From: Thermodesulfovibrionia bacterium
GTDB taxonomy: Bacteria > Nitrospirota > Thermodesulfovibrionia > UBA6902
NCBI GenBank assembly: GCA_947258735.1
Contig: CAMYJJ010000171.1
Location: 1 to 6,395 of the forward strand
DNA: 6,395 bases
Reading direction: 5' to 3'
This document shows, one piece after another, positions 5,975 through 6,395 of this stretch. A program made the position numbers and the translations under genes. Position 1 is the first letter of the stretch; each line of letters begins with the position of its first letter. The notes below the pieces were generated by a model. It was given only the letters and a program-made list of their open reading frames with translations, had not been told where the DNA came from and made no database searches.

Positions 5975-6106
5975 TGTCATTCCGGCAGTTCTTACGCCGG
6001 TCGAAGCGACTCTTGCAAAGACTCGCATCGAAAATCCCGTCTTTTCAGCTTGCTCTGGATGCCTGCCTACCGCAGGCAGGCCCAATTAAAGGCTTCAGGC
6101 ATGACA
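5975..6106. repeat. Structured MITE/REP-like repeat with imperfect terminal inverted repeats
   Basis: The ends are TGTCATTCCGGCAGTTCTT (5975-5993) and the reverse complement of 6088-6106, TGTCATGCCTGAAGCCTTT. They match at 13 of 19 positions, including the outer six. Inside are three hairpins: CCGGC/GCCGG (5982-6000), a 14-position stem with two symmetric mismatches (6001-6031), and an 8-bp GCCTGCCT/AGGCAGGC stem (6061-6081). Ends of the TGTCATTCC type resemble dispersed palindromic repeats known in many bacterial genomes. No transposase and no target-site duplication are seen. It separates the binding-protein gene from the ATPase gene. Confidence 0.6.
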
Positions 6107-6130
6107 TACATAACAAATAGTAATGTATGT
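6104..6130 (-). other. 8-bp hairpin after the binding-protein gene
   Basis: ACATACAT (6104-6111) and ATGTATGT (6123-6130) form a perfect inverted repeat with an 11-base loop, about 26 bases downstream of the znuA-like stop on the minus strand. No T-tract follows, so it is not a standard terminator. It could stabilise the 3' end of the upstream message. It shares three bases with the end of the neighbouring repeat element. Confidence 0.35.
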
Positions 6131-6155
6131 GCAGACACTGCTCAGAAACTGACAT

Positions 6156-6395
6156 TTATTTATTCAGCGCTTTTTTCAATACTTCAAGATTGGCTCTCAT
6201 TTTCTCTTCATACCAGTCCTTTGAAAGAGATCCTGTTTCAAGAGTATCAAGCGCATGTACTTCCAGACCGAGATCGTCTGCTATTGAATTAACTATTTTA
6301 TGGGATGCGCCGGGTTCTGAAAAAATCGCCTTAATCTCTCTTTCCCTGACAATATCCATTACATTGGCAATGCCAGCCGGTGAAGACTCAATGCC
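6156..6395 (-). CDS. znuA: Periplasmic metal-binding protein of ABC transporter, C-terminal part (ZnuA-like)
   Basis: This is the C-terminal 79 residues of a cluster A-I (TroA/ZnuA-type) solute-binding protein, which would capture a divalent metal in the periplasm for the adjacent permease and ATPase. The frame is open to the window edge and continues beyond it, beginning GIESSPAGIANVMD, so the start is outside. Family features include 'VREREIKAIFSEPGASHKIVNSIADDLGLEV', with the conserved Glu after IF. 'HALDTLETGS' follows, and its Asp sits where TroA-type proteins have the last metal-ligand Asp. The terminal helix is 'WYEEKMRANLEVLKKAL'. The upstream His ligands and any His-rich loop are not visible. 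It is read ahead of the ATPase and permease genes on the same strand. The 229-bp gap to the ATPase is unusually long and filled by a repeat element. Confidence 0.9.
   Translation of the reverse strand, partial: GIESSPAGIANVMDIVREREIKAIFSEPGASHKIVNSIADDLGLEVHALDTLETGSLSKDWYEEKMRANLEVLKKALNK

Noticed and set aside
5927..6085. N-terminal extension of the ATPase frame up to an ATG at 6085
   Set aside because: It would add 53 residues before the normal family start and is largely translation of the palindromic repeat. The product without it has the usual length.

Overview
The window looks like a chromosomal segment of a Gram-negative bacterium. It encodes an OmpA-type outer-membrane protein that binds peptidoglycan, several proteins with export signals, and a periplasmic-binding-protein-dependent metal ABC transporter. 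The gene content would suit a Nitrospirota or Desulfobacterota-like lineage, but no marker here fixes the taxonomy, so this is a weak inference. No CRISPR array, tRNA, rRNA, phage gene or transposase gene is visible.

Layout, left to right. 1-248 (minus): N-terminal part of an exported protein running off the left edge. 249-539: divergent intergenic spacer. 540-809 (plus): an 89-residue cysteine-rich protein, apparently made of a duplicated metal-binding module, and the only plus-strand gene. 870-2408 (minus): an exported trypsin-like Deg/HtrA protease whose C-terminal half resembles the plant Deg9 architecture. 2409-2730: spacer with a strong rho-independent terminator for the next gene, embedded in a larger palindrome with a competing fold. 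2731-4035 (minus): an OmpA-family protein with a beta-barrel, four 30-residue thrombospondin type 3 repeats and a peptidoglycan-binding OmpA domain. It has a good Shine-Dalgarno site and a recognisable sigma70-type promoter. 4036-4371: spacer. 4372-5187, 5174-5926 and 6156-6395 (all minus): a zinc/manganese-type ABC transporter read in the order binding protein (znuA-like, C-terminal part only), ATPase (znuC-like), permease (znuB-like).

The transporter genes work as one unit. The binding protein captures the metal in the periplasm, the ABC-3 family permease carries it across the inner membrane, and the ATPase powers transport. The ATPase and permease genes overlap, but the binding-protein gene is separated from them by 229 bp. 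That gap contains a structured repeat of about 132 bp with imperfect terminal inverted repeats and three hairpins, which looks like a MITE or REP-type element.

The most noteworthy items are the mutually exclusive folds at 2613-2678, the structured repeat at 5975-6106, the duplicated eight-cysteine protein at 540-809, and the start region of the Deg-like protease, where a good Shine-Dalgarno serves a different, overlapping frame. No complete novel multi-gene system is evident.
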